A DNA stretch of 16,081 bases from an uncultured Collinsella sp. GTDB lineage: Bacteria; Actinomycetota; Coriobacteriia; Coriobacteriales; Coriobacteriaceae. The notes under the pieces are model-generated. The model was not told the DNA's origin. It did no database searches and worked only from the letters and a program-made list of their open reading frames with translations. The stretch is from the NCBI GenBank assembly GCA_958346935.1, contig CATVTM010000048.1:1-16081 (forward strand), read 5' to 3'. Each line of letters starts with the position of its first letter. The first letter of the stretch is position 1. The position numbers and the translations under genes are program-made. Shown here piece after piece: positions 6,990-13,254 of the stretch.

Positions 6990-8237
6990 TTACGCCGCAT
7001 TCAAGGCGGCAATGATGATATCGACGAGGCGCTCATGGGAGCCGGCGGCAAAACCGGAGTTCATGGCCTCATAGGTGATCTTTTCGTACGCGTCGGGGGC
7101 CGGCAAGTATTTCTGTCCGCCGTTGACGAGCGTGGCAAAGAGCACAGAGCCGGACCGAGCGACGCGCACGGTGGCGCCGAATGTACTCGAGACCTCGGGC
7201 TGCACGCCGACAAGCTCGACGTTTCCCAGCCGAAGCAGATAGACCCTCGTGTGCTGCTCACCGGCAGCATGAAACTCATACGTTCGATGCGGAGCCAAAG
7301 AGTAAAAATCGGCGCGTGTCTGAGCGGGCAGGAGGACGTCGACCGTGCGAGCATCGATGCCGGCAGCGCTATCCTCACGTGCCATGCGAGCGGCCTCAAT
7401 CAAAGCATCGCCCAAGACCTGCCCCTGCTGGTGCAGCATGCGGTATCCGTCCTCATGGGCATCGACCGTCCGCTTCACGCCGGCGGCATCGAACGTGACG
7501 TTCATGGCGCGCTCCGCCGGACCTTGGTCGCCCGCGGCGCCCGGCAGCAACAGGGCAACGCCGCCCAGCTCACGCTCGAGTGACATGGCGGCAAAACCAA
7601 AGAGATCTCCGCTCGCCACGCGTCTCCCCTCGGAGTCGCGCGACCCGTCGAGCACGGAGGACTGGACGTCCGCCGTCGCAAGTACGGCAACGTACTCGCC
7701 CCCGGCATCCCTCATGGCGAGCACGGGCATCGCGTGGTCGGCAAACCCCTCGGGATTCGAGCCCAACCACCAGCCGGCCGGCGTCTCGATGTCGCGATTA
7801 ACGTTCACGGGGCAGTCGCCCTCCGCCGTGGCGAGTGTGACGGAGCGAATGCCCGCAACAGCCCGCTCGACAGCCGTGCGGGCGGCGGCGATGAGCGCTG
7901 CGCGATAGCGCTCGTTGCGATCGCGGGCAGCAGCATCGGCAAGATGCCCGGGAGTGCGAACGTGAGGCATGGAAAACGTGTGGGTAGGAACCACCCAAGA
8001 GTAAGCGCCACTGCAGCCGGCGGCATCCTCGACGACCTCACGCAGATCGGCGAGCAGAGCCGGAGCAATCGATGTGACCTCAAGCGAAAGAATGCAGGCG
8101 CGTCGCCCCGCCCCCTCGATGACAAGAGCACGGGCAAAGACCTCATGGCGGAGTTCGTCGAAACCGTCAAACGGCAATACGCCCCCAAGATCGATGGCCG
8201 CACGGGCGGCCCCAGCCCTCATCTCTCCTTTGTCCAT
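6990..8237 (-). CDS. Ceramidase-like protein with degenerate active site
   Basis: A 415-residue protein with the same fold signature as its downstream neighbour but changed key positions. The first His motif is PTHTF (His86 kept, second His now Phe88). The strand that should carry the second zinc His reads VLATADVQSS (185-194), with no His. The GDxS motif reads AAGDQGPAE (234-242), with Gly239 in place of the catalytic Ser. Glu348 (QPE) and the late Tyr region VNGGQKYLPAPDAYEKITYE (371-390) remain. It may be inactive, a structural partner of the neighbour, or use another chemistry. The open frame begins at 8321, inside the previous gene, but ATG at 8235-8237 with GAGGGGG eight bases upstream is preferred. 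It starts 25 bases after the amidohydrolase stop. No signal peptide is seen. Confidence 0.7.
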   Translation of the reverse strand: MDKGEMRAGAARAAIDLGGVLPFDGFDELRHEVFARALVIEGAGRRACILSLEVTSIAPALLADLREVVEDAAGCSGAYSWVVPTHTFSMPHVRTPGHLADAAARDRNERYRAALIAAARTAVERAVAGIRSVTLATAEGDCPVNVNRDIETPAGWWLGSNPEGFADHAMPVLAMRDAGGEYVAVLATADVQSSVLDGSRDSEGRRVASGDLFGFAAMSLERELGGVALLLPGAAGDQGPAERAMNVTFDAAGVKRTVDAHEDGYRMLHQQGQVLGDALIEAARMAREDSAAGIDARTVDVLLPAQTRADFYSLAPHRTYEFHAAGEQHTRVYLLRLGNVELVGVQPEVSSTFGATVRVARSGSVLFATLVNGGQKYLPAPDAYEKITYEAMNSGFAAGSHERLVDIIIAALNAA

Positions 8238-8262
8238 GGCAGACACCCCCTCTGATTGCCGC

Positions 8263-9297
8263 TCACTCGACACCGTACAGTCGCTGCGCCGTGCCGCCAA
8301 GCACAAGATCTGTGTCTGCATTGCTCAGACTCGCGGCGCGAACGCAGGCGACACCCTCGGTGAGCCACTCGCGTTTAACCGGATAGCTCGTGCCAAAAAC
8401 AATATGGTCTGCACCCAACACGTTAACCGCGCAGGCGAGGAGTGTCTTGCCCCAAGGCTGGGCATGGGACATGTCGAAATAGATGTTGTTCTCGAGGCGC
8501 TTGGAAACGGTCTCGGTATCGACCTGAAAACGTCCAGAGGCATCAGGGCGCTTGGGGCCGTGAGGCAGCAGCATCTCCTTGAACGCAAAGTATGCGCCAC
8601 CGAGCATGGAGTGGACCATCTTGATATTAGGATAGCGCTCGAAGAAATCACCAAAGATCTCGCGGCCGATCGCCGTAGTTTGGTCGACGCAGCGACCATA
8701 AGAGCGGCGAAGGTTGTCGTACGCGAGAAGCGACTCGTTCTCGACCGGTACGGGAACATGGTGGACGTAAACGGTGACGTTGCGCTCGTTCAGGTGCTCG
8801 AAGAAGCTCGAGAAAACCCGGTCGTCGAGATAGCGCTTGCCGTAGTGAGCGCAGAGCTGCACACCCGCAAAACCATCGTCGAGCCTGCGGTCGAGCTCCT
8901 CTAAATTTGCCTTGGTGCCAAAGGGTGGCACAGCGACAAGCGGAATCAGGCGGCCATTTGACGCCTTCGCGTCAGCGGCCATACCGTCGTTGAAGCGCCG
9001 ACACATCTCGAGCGACATCCACTCGTGGCAGCCGGGGAGCTTGAGGATCGCCTTGTCGACCCCCGCCTCATCCATATCGGCCAAGCGCTTCTCGAGGGTG
9101 TAGTCGCCCTCGATGTAATTAAGGCCCGGAGAACCGGCGGGCATCTCGATCACGATCTGTCGCTTGCCGACGGAATTCACGGTCAGATAGCCTTCGGTGT
9201 CGTAGGCGCGGGGCACCTCGGCCAAAAACTGTTCGCAGAGCGTCTCGTCATGAAAGATGCGCTCGTCGAACCAGTAGGAATTTGCATCGATAATCAT
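8263..9297 (-). CDS. Amidohydrolase-family (ACMSD-like) protein lacking usual metal ligands
   Basis: A 344-residue TIM-barrel protein of the amidohydrolase-2 type, a family of metal-dependent hydrolases and decarboxylases. The family N-terminal IDxHxH motif reads MIIDANSYW: both His are replaced (Asn6, Tyr8). The C-terminal FGSDYP motif reads FGTSYP, so the usual Asp is Ser304. His179/His180 (VYVHHVP) and His229 (MVHSMLGG) remain. Other family features are present, including ADMDEAGVDKAIL and the end motif GGTAQRLYG. It therefore keeps the fold but may not bind metal in the usual way. ATG at 9295-9297 is preceded by AAGGCGG at a rather long 10-base spacing. It is the first gene of the block, followed at 25 and 18 bases by two ceramidase-like genes, then the PTS permease. 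Activity cannot be named. Confidence 0.75.
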   Translation of the reverse strand: MIIDANSYWFDERIFHDETLCEQFLAEVPRAYDTEGYLTVNSVGKRQIVIEMPAGSPGLNYIEGDYTLEKRLADMDEAGVDKAILKLPGCHEWMSLEMCRRFNDGMAADAKASNGRLIPLVAVPPFGTKANLEELDRRLDDGFAGVQLCAHYGKRYLDDRVFSSFFEHLNERNVTVYVHHVPVPVENESLLAYDNLRRSYGRCVDQTTAIGREIFGDFFERYPNIKMVHSMLGGAYFAFKEMLLPHGPKRPDASGRFQVDTETVSKRLENNIYFDMSHAQPWGKTLLACAVNVLGADHIVFGTSYPVKREWLTEGVACVRAASLSNADTDLVLGGTAQRLYGVE

Positions 9298-9378
9298 TGG
9301 TTGGAACCGCCTTTCATCTTGTTGAGAACATTCTAGAAAAGCGGGTACCCGGGCATCAATTCCAGCTTAAGCCTACTG

Positions 9379-9395
9379 TATTCCATTTTGGAATA
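9379..9395. promoter_or_regulatory. 7-3-7 palindrome upstream of the amidohydrolase/PTS block, possible operator
   Basis: TATTCCA and TGGAATA flank a TTT spacer, a perfect dyad about 82 bases before the first gene. Another ATTCCA half-site lies at 9359-9364. On the minus strand a weak -10 (TACAGT) touches the edge of the palindrome, so a bound protein would cover the promoter. No regulator gene is next to the block, so the binding protein is unknown. Confidence 0.4.
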
Positions 9396-9465
9396 GAACT
9401 TACCGCTCACACGCGAACCTTGCTCGCTCAAAGAGACAAAGCGTTAGCAGCACGGGCTTAGACAG

Positions 9466-9504
9466 AAAACGGCCGGCCCGCATCCGTTGCGGGCCGGCCG
9501 TTTT
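9466..9504. terminator. Strong intrinsic terminator after the aminotransferase gene
   Basis: A 17-bp perfect stem (9466-9482 with 9488-9504), GC-rich core, five-base TCCGT loop, flanked by AAAA on one side and TTTT on the other. It lies 20 bases beyond the stop of the minus-strand aminotransferase and insulates the amidohydrolase/PTS block. The flanking tracts allow it to work in both directions. Confidence 0.9.
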
Positions 9505-9524
9505 AGTACAGGCTACCTTTATCG

Positions 9525-11045
9525 TTACGACTGGCGGTAATGGTCGAAGAAGTCGGCGAGGTCTTCGAGGGACTCTTTGAGCACTTCCATGCGCGGCAGG
9601 TACACGATACGGAAGTGGTCGGGCTCAGCCCAGTTGAAGCCGCCGCCGCGCGTGATCAGGATCTTCTTCTCGTGCAGCAGATCAAGGGCGAACTGCTCGT
9701 CATCGGTGATGTTGAACTTCTTCACATCCATCTTGGGGAAGATGTAGAACGCCGCACGCGGCTTAACCACCGAGATACCGTCAATCTTGCTGAGTGCCTC
9801 ATACACAAAGTTGCGCTGCTCGTAGACACGGCCGCCGGGACGGATGTAGTCGTTAACGGACTGATGGCCACCGAGTGCCGTCTGAACGATCGACTGAGCC
9901 GGCACGTTGGAGCACAGGCGCATGTTGGAGAGCATGTTGATACCCATGATGAAGTCGCTCATGCAGCGCTGGTTGCCCGAAAGCACCATCCAGCCAATAC
10001 GATAGCCCGCAATCATGTGCGACTTGGACAGACCGCTAAAGGTAACGCAGGGCAGGTCGGGGGCGAGCGAGGCAATCGAGACGTGCTCGTAGCCGTCCAT
10101 GCACAGGCGGTCGTAAATCTCATCGGCAAAGATCATCAGCTGATGCCTGCGTGCAATCTCGACGATGCCCTCGAGCACCTCGCGCGGATAGACGGAACCC
10201 GTGGGGTTGTTAGGGTTGATGATGACGAGGGCTTTGGTCGCGCTCGTAATCTTGGACTCCATATCCTCCAAGTCGGGATACCAATCCGCCTGCTCATCGC
10301 ACAGATAGTGCACAGGATGACCGCCGGCAAGGGTTGCGCACGCCGTCCAGAGCGGATAGTCGGGGCTGGGGATCAGAATCTCGTCGCCATTGTCGAGCAG
10401 CGCGTTCATCGAAAGCTGAATGAGCTCGGACACGCCGTTGCCCGTGTAGATATGCTCCATCTGAACGTTGGGCAGGCCCTTGATCTGCGAATACTGCATG
10501 ATCGCCTTGCGCGCGGAGAACAGGCCGCGCGAGTTGGAATAGCCTTCGCAGTCGGGCAGCTGCTGGCGCATATCCTTGATGACCTCATCGGGCGTGCGGA
10601 AACCGAAGGGCGCCGGGTTACCGATATTGAGCTTGAGGATGCGCTCGCCCTCGTCCTCCATACGGGCGGCCTCGTCGACGACGGGGCCGCGCACGTCATA
10701 CAGGACGTTATCGAGCTTGGTGGATTTAGAAAAAGTGCGCATGGTGGTGCTCCTTGCAATTTGAGCTGAGGGATGGGGTTCGGGCTTGGAATCGTTGCGG
10801 GGTGATGATGCCTCGCCTTGATCGGCGTCGCCGGCAAGCAGCCAGGTAACATCGACCTCCAAAATACGGGCGAGCAGCTCAGCCACATCGCGCCGCGGGA
10901 TCGTCTTGCCGCTCACATATTGGCTCATCTGACTCTTGCCGAGTTTTTTGCCGAGCATCTCCGATGCGCGGATCACGTCCGACTGGCGAACGTCGCGATC
11001 GGACATAGCCTGTCGCAGGCGATCGCTAAACGTCTCTTGGGCCAC
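9525..11045 (-). CDS. XRE helix-turn-helix fused to AlaA/AlaT-like class I aminotransferase
   Basis: A 506-residue two-domain protein. Residues 1-72 are a Cro/C1-type helix-turn-helix (QSDVIRASEMLG, then SQMSQYVSGKTIPRRD, ending VTWLLAG). Residues 73-101 are a polar linker. Residues 102-506 are a fold-type I PLP aminotransferase close to AlaA/AlaT (glutamate-pyruvate): LYDVRGPVVDEA, LKLNIGNPAPFGF, NPNNPTG (277-283), FADEIYD (Asp308) and the PLP Lys341 in SGLSKSHMIAGYRIGW. Start: GTG at 11043-11045 with AAGGAGG five bases upstream; an ATG at 11084 lacks a site. A second strong site (AAGGAG, 10750-10755) lies seven bases before Met102, exactly where a free-standing aminotransferase would begin, so a short form may also be made. 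The promoter carries repeated GTTCAATT motifs, suggesting self-regulation. MocR regulators also join a DNA-binding domain to an aminotransferase fold, but theirs is GntR-type. Confidence 0.85.
   Translation of the reverse strand: MAQETFSDRLRQAMSDRDVRQSDVIRASEMLGKKLGKSQMSQYVSGKTIPRRDVAELLARILEVDVTWLLAGDADQGEASSPRNDSKPEPHPSAQIARSTTMRTFSKSTKLDNVLYDVRGPVVDEAARMEDEGERILKLNIGNPAPFGFRTPDEVIKDMRQQLPDCEGYSNSRGLFSARKAIMQYSQIKGLPNVQMEHIYTGNGVSELIQLSMNALLDNGDEILIPSPDYPLWTACATLAGGHPVHYLCDEQADWYPDLEDMESKITSATKALVIINPNNPTGSVYPREVLEGIVEIARRHQLMIFADEIYDRLCMDGYEHVSIASLAPDLPCVTFSGLSKSHMIAGYRIGWMVLSGNQRCMSDFIMGINMLSNMRLCSNVPAQSIVQTALGGHQSVNDYIRPGGRVYEQRNFVYEALSKIDGISVVKPRAAFYIFPKMDVKKFNITDDEQFALDLLHEKKILITRGGGFNWAEPDHFRIVYLPRMEVLKESLEDLADFFDHYRQS
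10742..10755 (-). promoter_or_regulatory. Internal ribosome binding site and ATG at the domain boundary
   Basis: On the minus strand AAGGAG (10750-10755) is seven bases before an in-frame ATG (10740-10742) that encodes Met102 of the fusion. The residues that follow (MRTFSKSTKLDNVLYDVRG) match the natural N-terminus of AlaA-type enzymes. It is as good as the start sites of neighbouring genes. Confidence 0.6.
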
Positions 11046-11066
11046 TAGAACCTCCTTGCTGGCAAA

Positions 11067-11148
11067 GTTCAATTTATAGAACACGAATTGAACCAGGGTT
11101 CAATTTAGCAAGCAGTATAGCGCCGTACCTCATTCGAAAGTTCAATTT
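11067..11148. promoter_or_regulatory. Cluster of GTTCAATT motifs: candidate operators for the XRE-aminotransferase
   Basis: GTTCAATTT occurs at 11067-11075, 11098-11106 and 11140-11148, and its inverse AATTGAAC at 11086-11093. The middle two form a perfect 8-4-8 dyad (11086-11105, spacer CAGG). Minus-strand promoter candidates overlap them: TTGAAC (11098-11103) with TATAAA (11073-11078), spacing 19, and TATACT (11114-11119) with TTGAAC (11140-11145), spacing 20. All copies stand immediately before the gene's ribosome binding site. The encoded XRE domain is the obvious candidate binder; this is inference. Confidence 0.6.
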
Positions 11149-11207
11149 CATAAGAAAATGTATCGGACTCCGAGATTTGCCCAAAGCGAACAATGGTGTG
11201 TACACGT

Positions 11208-12065
11208 TTAGAGGTATTCGAGGAAACGGGCGGCGGCAAGCGAAACATCGGCCGTTCGATATATGGCGTTGATCTGCCGATGGGGATGTCCCTCGAGCGA
11301 ACGCACGGCAACATCGAACTGACAACGGCGCAAGATGAGCGCGGGAAGAATGCTCACACCCAGGCCGTCCTCAACCATGGCCATAATCGCATAGTCATCC
11401 CAGGTCGACAGCTTGGAGCACACCGTCAGTCCCGCCCGACGGAACAGCGGCGTAATCTCGTCATCGGTGCCGCGTTCTAGCAGAATAAACTGCTCGTTGG
11501 CTAAATCGGCAAGAGAAACGACCTCCGCCGTGGCAAGCAAAGAGTCTGCCGGTACTACCGCCATCAACTCGTCGCGCACCAAAGACCGCGATGCCATGCC
11601 GTTTTCTCGGGGCTCACGCGGGATAAAGCCCAGGTCACAACGACCCTCAGCCACCCATTGTTCAATCTCTGAGTAATCGCCCATCAGCAGCTCGTAATCG
11701 ACATCCGGATGATCGGCGCGAAAGCGCGCGATCACCGGCGGCAGCACATGAGTCGCCACACTCGAAAACGTACCGATACAGATCTTGCCGCGCATGAGCC
11801 CTCGCATCTCGTCCACGCGTCGCTGCAGGCGGCCAAACTCTTCGCATAACGCCTCGACTGCCGGCATGACCTGCCGCCCGTCGGCAGAAAGCACCACGCC
11901 CTCGCGGCTGCGATCAAGCACCTTAAAACCCCAGTCTGCCTCAAGGTCGCCCACCATGCGGCTCACGCCCGACTGCGAATAGCTCAGCCGCTCTGCAGCA
12001 CGCGTAAAGCTGCCGGCACGCACCGTCTCGAGCAGCACTTGCATCTTTTGGATATTGGTCTCCAT
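11208..12065 (-). CDS. LysR-family regulator divergent from EamA exporter
   Basis: A 285-residue DNA-binding regulator. Residues 1-60 are the LysR helix-turn-helix (QKMQVLLETVRAGSFTRAAE, then SQSGVSRMVGDLEADWG and LDRSREGVVLSADGRQV). An effector-binding domain begins at about residue 92 (GKICIGTFSSVATHVLPPV) and includes IMAMVEDGLGVSILPALIL. ATG at 12063-12065 follows a modest GGGTGGGGA site. It is divergent from the EamA gene with a 118-base gap that holds a perfect LysR box, the classic layout for a regulator controlling the neighbouring transporter and itself. The aminotransferase fusion lies downstream on the same strand after 162 bases, but has its own promoter candidates. The effector is unknown; amino acids or related metabolites are common for exporters of this kind. 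Confidence 0.9.
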   Translation of the reverse strand: METNIQKMQVLLETVRAGSFTRAAERLSYSQSGVSRMVGDLEADWGFKVLDRSREGVVLSADGRQVMPAVEALCEEFGRLQRRVDEMRGLMRGKICIGTFSSVATHVLPPVIARFRADHPDVDYELLMGDYSEIEQWVAEGRCDLGFIPREPRENGMASRSLVRDELMAVVPADSLLATAEVVSLADLANEQFILLERGTDDEITPLFRRAGLTVCSKLSTWDDYAIMAMVEDGLGVSILPALILRRCQFDVAVRSLEGHPHRQINAIYRTADVSLAAARFLEYL

Positions 12066-12110
12066 GGCACGTCCCCACCCTTGTATGAGTTTTTGTCATG
12101 TTTTCCATGC

Positions 12111-12116
12111 ATTATA
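12111..12116 (-). promoter_or_regulatory. Consensus -10 (TATAAT) for the LysR gene
   Basis: The minus strand reads TATAAT, a perfect -10, 45 bases before the LysR start. The -35 position is poor (ACTGGA/AACTGG) and lies at the edge of the LysR box, which fits an autoregulated promoter. The same AT-rich spot read on the plus strand (TATATT, 12113-12118) could serve as -10 for the exporter. Confidence 0.45.
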
Positions 12117-12137
12117 TTCGCTTTTCTTCTAAATCCA

Positions 12138-12154
12138 GTTCACCCATAGTGAAC
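12138..12154. promoter_or_regulatory. LysR-type operator (T-N11-A) between LysR and EamA genes
   Basis: GTTCAC (12138-12143) and GTGAAC (12149-12154) form a perfect 6-5-6 inverted repeat containing TTCA-N7-TGAA, so T12140 and A12152 are separated by 11 bases as in the LysR consensus. It is the only such dyad in the divergent gap and is 30 bases before the exporter start. Confidence 0.65.
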
Positions 12155-12183
12155 ATGCTCGGATATAGAGGGGATGGAAGCGC

Positions 12184-13095
12184 ATGAACAACGGACTGTT
12201 TACGTACTTAGCAGCATTGCTATTGTTTGGCTCCAACGGCATCATCGCCGCTGCCATCGCGCTGCCGAGCTCCGATATCGTGCTGCTACGCACGTTTTTG
12301 GGCGCTCTCTCGCTTGTCACTATCCTCGCCATCACCCAACACCATAAGTTGCAGGCGCCATCTCGTCCCCGCGAAGCCGCGGCCCTCCTCCTCTCGGGAG
12401 CTGCGCTGGGCGCCAGCTGGATTTTTCTGTTCCGCGCCTACCAGACGATCGGCGTCGGCGTATCCTCGCTGCTGTACTACTGCGGCCCCATCATTGTCAT
12501 GGCGCTCTCCCCGCTCATCTTTGGCGAAAAGCTGACCGGCGGCAAAATCGCCGGCTTTGTCGCCGTTGCTTGCGGTGCTTTTCTCATTGCAGCGCAAGGT
12601 CTAGGCGGCAATATGCCCATTGCGGGCATCGTCTGTGGAATCGCCTCGGCCTTCTGCTATGCATTGATGGTCATCGCCAGCAAGGGTGCGCCGCACATCG
12701 AGGGCCTCGAGAACTCCGCGCTCCAGGTGAGCGCCGCCTTTGTGACCGCACTGGTCCTCACGCTCATCACGCAGGGCGCTCCCTCGTTCCTGTCCGCCGG
12801 CGTCGCCGCCAGTATTGATTGGCACGCCGTCGCTATGCTCGGCGTCGTCAACACCGGCATTGGTTGCCTGCTCTACTTTAGCGCCGTCGCCAAGCTGCCC
12901 GTCCAGACCGTCGCCGTCGTCGGCTACCTCGAGCCGCTTTCGGCGGTCGTGTTCTCGGCCGCCCTTTTGGGTGAAGCCATAACACCGGTCCGCCTGCTGG
13001 GCGCCGCGCTTATCATCGGCGGCGCGATTTTTTGCGAACTCGCCGGCAAACGCGCAAACGCCAAGGCTGGCATCGCCCAGACAGTACGTGCTTAA
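12184..13095 (+). CDS. EamA (DMT) family exporter, RhaT/YdcZ-like 10-helix transporter
   Basis: A 303-residue inner-membrane protein made of two EamA repeats (about residues 3-135 and 145-280), each with five hydrophobic helices, the usual design and length of drug/metabolite transporters. Recognisable pieces are LFGSNGIIAA in helix 1, LLRTFLGALSLV, GASWIFLFRAYQTIGVGVSSLLYYCGP (written here in two parts of one region near residue 78-103) and the second-repeat counterpart VVGYLEPLSAVVFSAALLGE. Such proteins often export amino acids or metabolites. ATG at 12184 follows GGAAG and GAGGGG upstream. A divergent LysR gene with a shared operator probably controls it. The C-terminus ends in a short basic cytoplasmic tail (GKRANAKAG). 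Substrate unknown. Confidence 0.88.
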   Translation: MNNGLFTYLAALLLFGSNGIIAAAIALPSSDIVLLRTFLGALSLVTILAITQHHKLQAPSRPREAAALLLSGAALGASWIFLFRAYQTIGVGVSSLLYYCGPIIVMALSPLIFGEKLTGGKIAGFVAVACGAFLIAAQGLGGNMPIAGIVCGIASAFCYALMVIASKGAPHIEGLENSALQVSAAFVTALVLTLITQGAPSFLSAGVAASIDWHAVAMLGVVNTGIGCLLYFSAVAKLPVQTVAVVGYLEPLSAVVFSAALLGEAITPVRLLGAALIIGGAIFCELAGKRANAKAGIAQTVRA

Positions 13096-13130
13096 AAAGC
13101 CCCTGCTTTGAAATGCTACCTGCGTAGATA

Positions 13131-13154
13131 AATAATCCCCAGCTGAGGATTATT
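13131..13154. terminator. Hairpin after the EamA gene, weak terminator candidate
   Basis: AATAATCC (13131-13138) pairs with GGATTATT (13147-13154), eight perfect base pairs around an eight-base loop, 35 bases past the EamA stop. It is AT-rich with only a weak T-tract, and a smaller AAAGC/GCTTT stem sits at 13096-13109. Either could end the EamA transcript; neither is strong. Confidence 0.35.
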
Positions 13155-13192
13155 GTCTAAAATAACCCGATGTGCCAAACTGCTCTTGTATG

Positions 13193-13198
13193 TATAAA
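13193..13198 (+). promoter_or_regulatory. Candidate -10 for kup
   Basis: TATAAA lies 62 bases before the preferred kup start and 11 bases before the 13210-13234 dyad. The -35 position at 17-base spacing (13170-13175, ATGTGC) is poor. Transcription would begin at about 13205, putting the dyad at the very 5' end of the message. Confidence 0.4.
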
Positions 13199-13209
13199 GA
13201 CGGCATAAA

Positions 13210-13234
13210 GGTTATCTGTCCTAGACAGATAACC
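13210..13234. promoter_or_regulatory. Perfect 11-3-11 dyad before kup (operator or leader hairpin)
   Basis: GGTTATCTGTC (13210-13220) and GACAGATAACC (13224-13234) are exact inverse copies around CTA. It begins just past the predicted transcription start and ends eight bases before the ribosome binding site. It fits a repressor operator or a 5' stem. It is not a c-di-AMP (ydaO) riboswitch, which is longer and more complex. Confidence 0.55.
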
Positions 13235-13254
13235 GGATGTCAAAGGGAGTCCAC

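Noticed and set aside
9540..10769. 409-codon plus-strand open frame opposite the aminotransferase
   Set aside because: The opposite strand carries all aminotransferase motifs in order; this frame shows only a compositional shadow.
13096..13254. c-di-AMP (ydaO-type) riboswitch upstream of kup
   Set aside because: The gap is only 159 bases, has just simple hairpins and lacks the conserved long pseudo-symmetric fold of that class.
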